Part shown: positions 5,085-6,238 of the stretch, in pieces
Layout: the number at the start of each line of letters is the position of its first letter
Position numbering within the stretch: the stretch's first letter is position 1
Source of the DNA: Microbacteriaceae bacterium
GTDB lineage: Bacteria; Actinomycetota; Actinomycetes; Actinomycetales; Microbacteriaceae
Reading direction: 5' to 3'
DNA: 6,238 bases
NCBI GenBank assembly: GCA_025463665.1
Contig: JAODAY010000035.1
Span: 1-6,238 of the forward strand
Notes under the pieces: generated by a model
Seen by the model: only the letters and a program-made list of their open reading frames with translations
Told to the model about the DNA's origin: nothing
Databases searched by the model: none
Made by a program: the position numbers and the translations under genes

Positions 5085-6238
5085 ATGGCGCAGAACATGG
5101 AGCGCGTGCTTTTCGTGCACGCCCACCCCGACGACGAGAGCATCACGACCGGGGGAACGATAGCGACCCTCGTAAACGCGGGGTCGAACGTGACGGTGCT
5201 CACCCTCACCCGCGGCGAACTGGGCGAGGTGATCCCGGCAGAGCTGCAGCATCTGCTCGAAGACAATTCGGCGATCGCCGCACACCGCGAGACCGAGCTC
5301 GCGAGCGCCATGCGCGTCCTCGGCGTCACCGACCACCGCTATCTCGGCAACGCCGACGCCCGCTGGCGAGGACTGCCCGCGCGGCGCTACCTCGACTCCG
5401 GCATGCGCTGGGGTGACAACGGCGCCGAGGCCCTCGAGTCGCAAGCGGAGCTGTCGCTCAGCGCGGCCCTACTCGAGGGCGTCGTGGCCGACATCGTCGC
5501 CGTCATCGCCGACACCTCGGCGACCGCGGTCGTCAGCTACGACGCCCGCGGCGGCTATGGACACCCAGACCATGAGCGGGCACACCAGGCCGCCCTCGCC
5601 GCAGCCACCGCGACCGGCGTGCCGTTCTACGAGGTCGTCGGCTCAGGTGACGCCGACGTCGTTGTGGATGTCACGCCCGTCGCCGCGAGCAAGCGGGCGG
5701 CCCTCGCGGCCCATCGCACGCAGATCACCCTCGACGGCGACGACTTCGTCCTCTCCAACGGAGAGTCGCAACCCATCGGTCTCGTCGAGTCATTCCGCCG
5801 CGTCGACGCCCGCACCGCCCGAGACGGTCACGAGGCGCACGTCGACGTGCCCTTCCGGCAGCAGTCCGTCCTCGTGAAAATCGTGACCGGCATTTTCGCA
5901 CTCCTGCTCGGCGCACTCGTCGGAACCCTCATGACCACGGTGCACCAGTCCACCGTCGCGATCGCAGGAATTGCGGTGCCATGGGGCGTCATCGTCGCGT
6001 TGCTCGCCTCCGGCGCACTCATCGTCGGGCTCCGGGTGCTGACCACGTCACGCGCCATCACGGTTCTCGGCGCCCTCGGGGTGATGGGCGTCACCGCGTT
6101 TCTCGCCACCCCGACGGTCGGAGGCTCGGTGCTCGTGCCCGCCAACCTGGCCGGCACGCTGTGGACTTTCGCCCCCGCCGTCGTCACACTGGTTGCCCTG
6201 GCGTGGCCGAATCTCGAGCATCGCCCCGGCGCCAACGG
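5085..6238 (+). CDS. mshB: MshB-like PIG-L/LmbE zinc deacetylase fused to a C-terminal membrane domain (3' end outside window)
   Basis: MshB removes acetyl from GlcNAc-inositol, the third step of mycothiol synthesis (family knowledge). I read 384 residues with no stop up to the right edge. Residues about 6-255 are a PIG-L/LmbE domain: RVLFVHAHPDDES (7-19) with zinc ligands His14 and Asp17; RGELGEVIP (43-51), close to the GEEGEVIG stretch of MshB; AHRETELASAMRVLG (66-80); YLGNADARW (86-94); and GGYGHPDHERAH (156-167), supplying His163 as third ligand. These details resemble MshB more than the mycothiol S-conjugate amidase Mca. Directly after the enzyme domain come four hydrophobic segments (about 262-285, 291-318, 325-342, 345-373), so the protein should be membrane-anchored with the enzyme in the cytoplasm. 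In several actinobacteria a small membrane protein gene follows mshB, so a gene fusion is the likely origin. It is transcribed divergently from efeUOB. Exact substrate is not proven. Confidence 0.85.
   Translation, partial: MAQNMERVLFVHAHPDDESITTGGTIATLVNAGSNVTVLTLTRGELGEVIPAELQHLLEDNSAIAAHRETELASAMRVLGVTDHRYLGNADARWRGLPARRYLDSGMRWGDNGAEALESQAELSLSAALLEGVVADIVAVIADTSATAVVSYDARGGYGHPDHERAHQAALAAATATGVPFYEVVGSGDADVVVDVTPVAASKRAALAAHRTQITLDGDDFVLSNGESQPIGLVESFRRVDARTARDGHEAHVDVPFRQQSVLVKIVTGIFALLLGALVGTLMTTVHQSTVAIAGIAVPWGVIVALLASGALIVGLRVLTTSRAITVLGALGVMGVTAFLATPTVGGSVLVPANLAGTLWTFAPAVVTLVALAWPNLEHRPGAN

Overview
The window is GC-rich, and third codon positions are almost all G or C. Its gene set and gene order point to a high-GC Gram-positive actinobacterium: a BipA/TypA GTPase, a complete EfeUOB iron importer behind an IdeR/DtxR-like iron box, and an MshB-type mycothiol deacetylase. 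A member of the Microbacteriaceae or a relative seems plausible, but that placement is inference from general character and not from a marker gene.

Layout. (1) 1-1083 (+): the C-terminal 360 residues of TypA/BipA, cut by the left edge. (2) 1084-1163: a strong hairpin (1101-1137), probably the typA terminator, followed at once by a possible leaderless promoter. (3) 1164-1646 (+): a small lipoprotein of unknown function. (4) 1654-4983 (-): three tightly packed genes read right to left in the order efeU (Fe permease, FTR1 family), efeO (lipoprotein with cupredoxin-like and M75 domains) and efeB (Tat-exported DyP-type haem peroxidase). efeU and efeO overlap by 4 bp, and efeO and efeB are 10 bp apart. 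efeB converges on the small lipoprotein gene with only 7 bp between the stop codons. (5) 4984-5084: a divergent control region with a 19-bp iron-box match (17/19 to the degenerate consensus) and a separate perfect 10-bp palindrome. (6) 5085-6238 (+): an MshB-like PIG-L/LmbE zinc deacetylase fused in frame to a hydrophobic C-terminal domain. It runs off the right edge.

How the genes work together. EfeB is expected to process iron (ferrous oxidation and/or release of iron from haem) outside the membrane, EfeO to bind iron there, and EfeU to carry it in. The iron box suggests the operon is repressed when iron is plentiful. TypA and MshB belong to the actinobacterial chromosome backbone: from memory, M. 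tuberculosis has typA (Rv1165) and mshB (Rv1170) close together. The iron operon therefore looks like a lineage-specific occupant of the typA-mshB interval.

Nothing here looks like a wholly new system. The most interesting points are the predicted iron box between efeU and mshB, and the fusion of the mycothiol deacetylase to a membrane domain. No tRNA, rRNA, CRISPR array, transposase or phage gene was seen.
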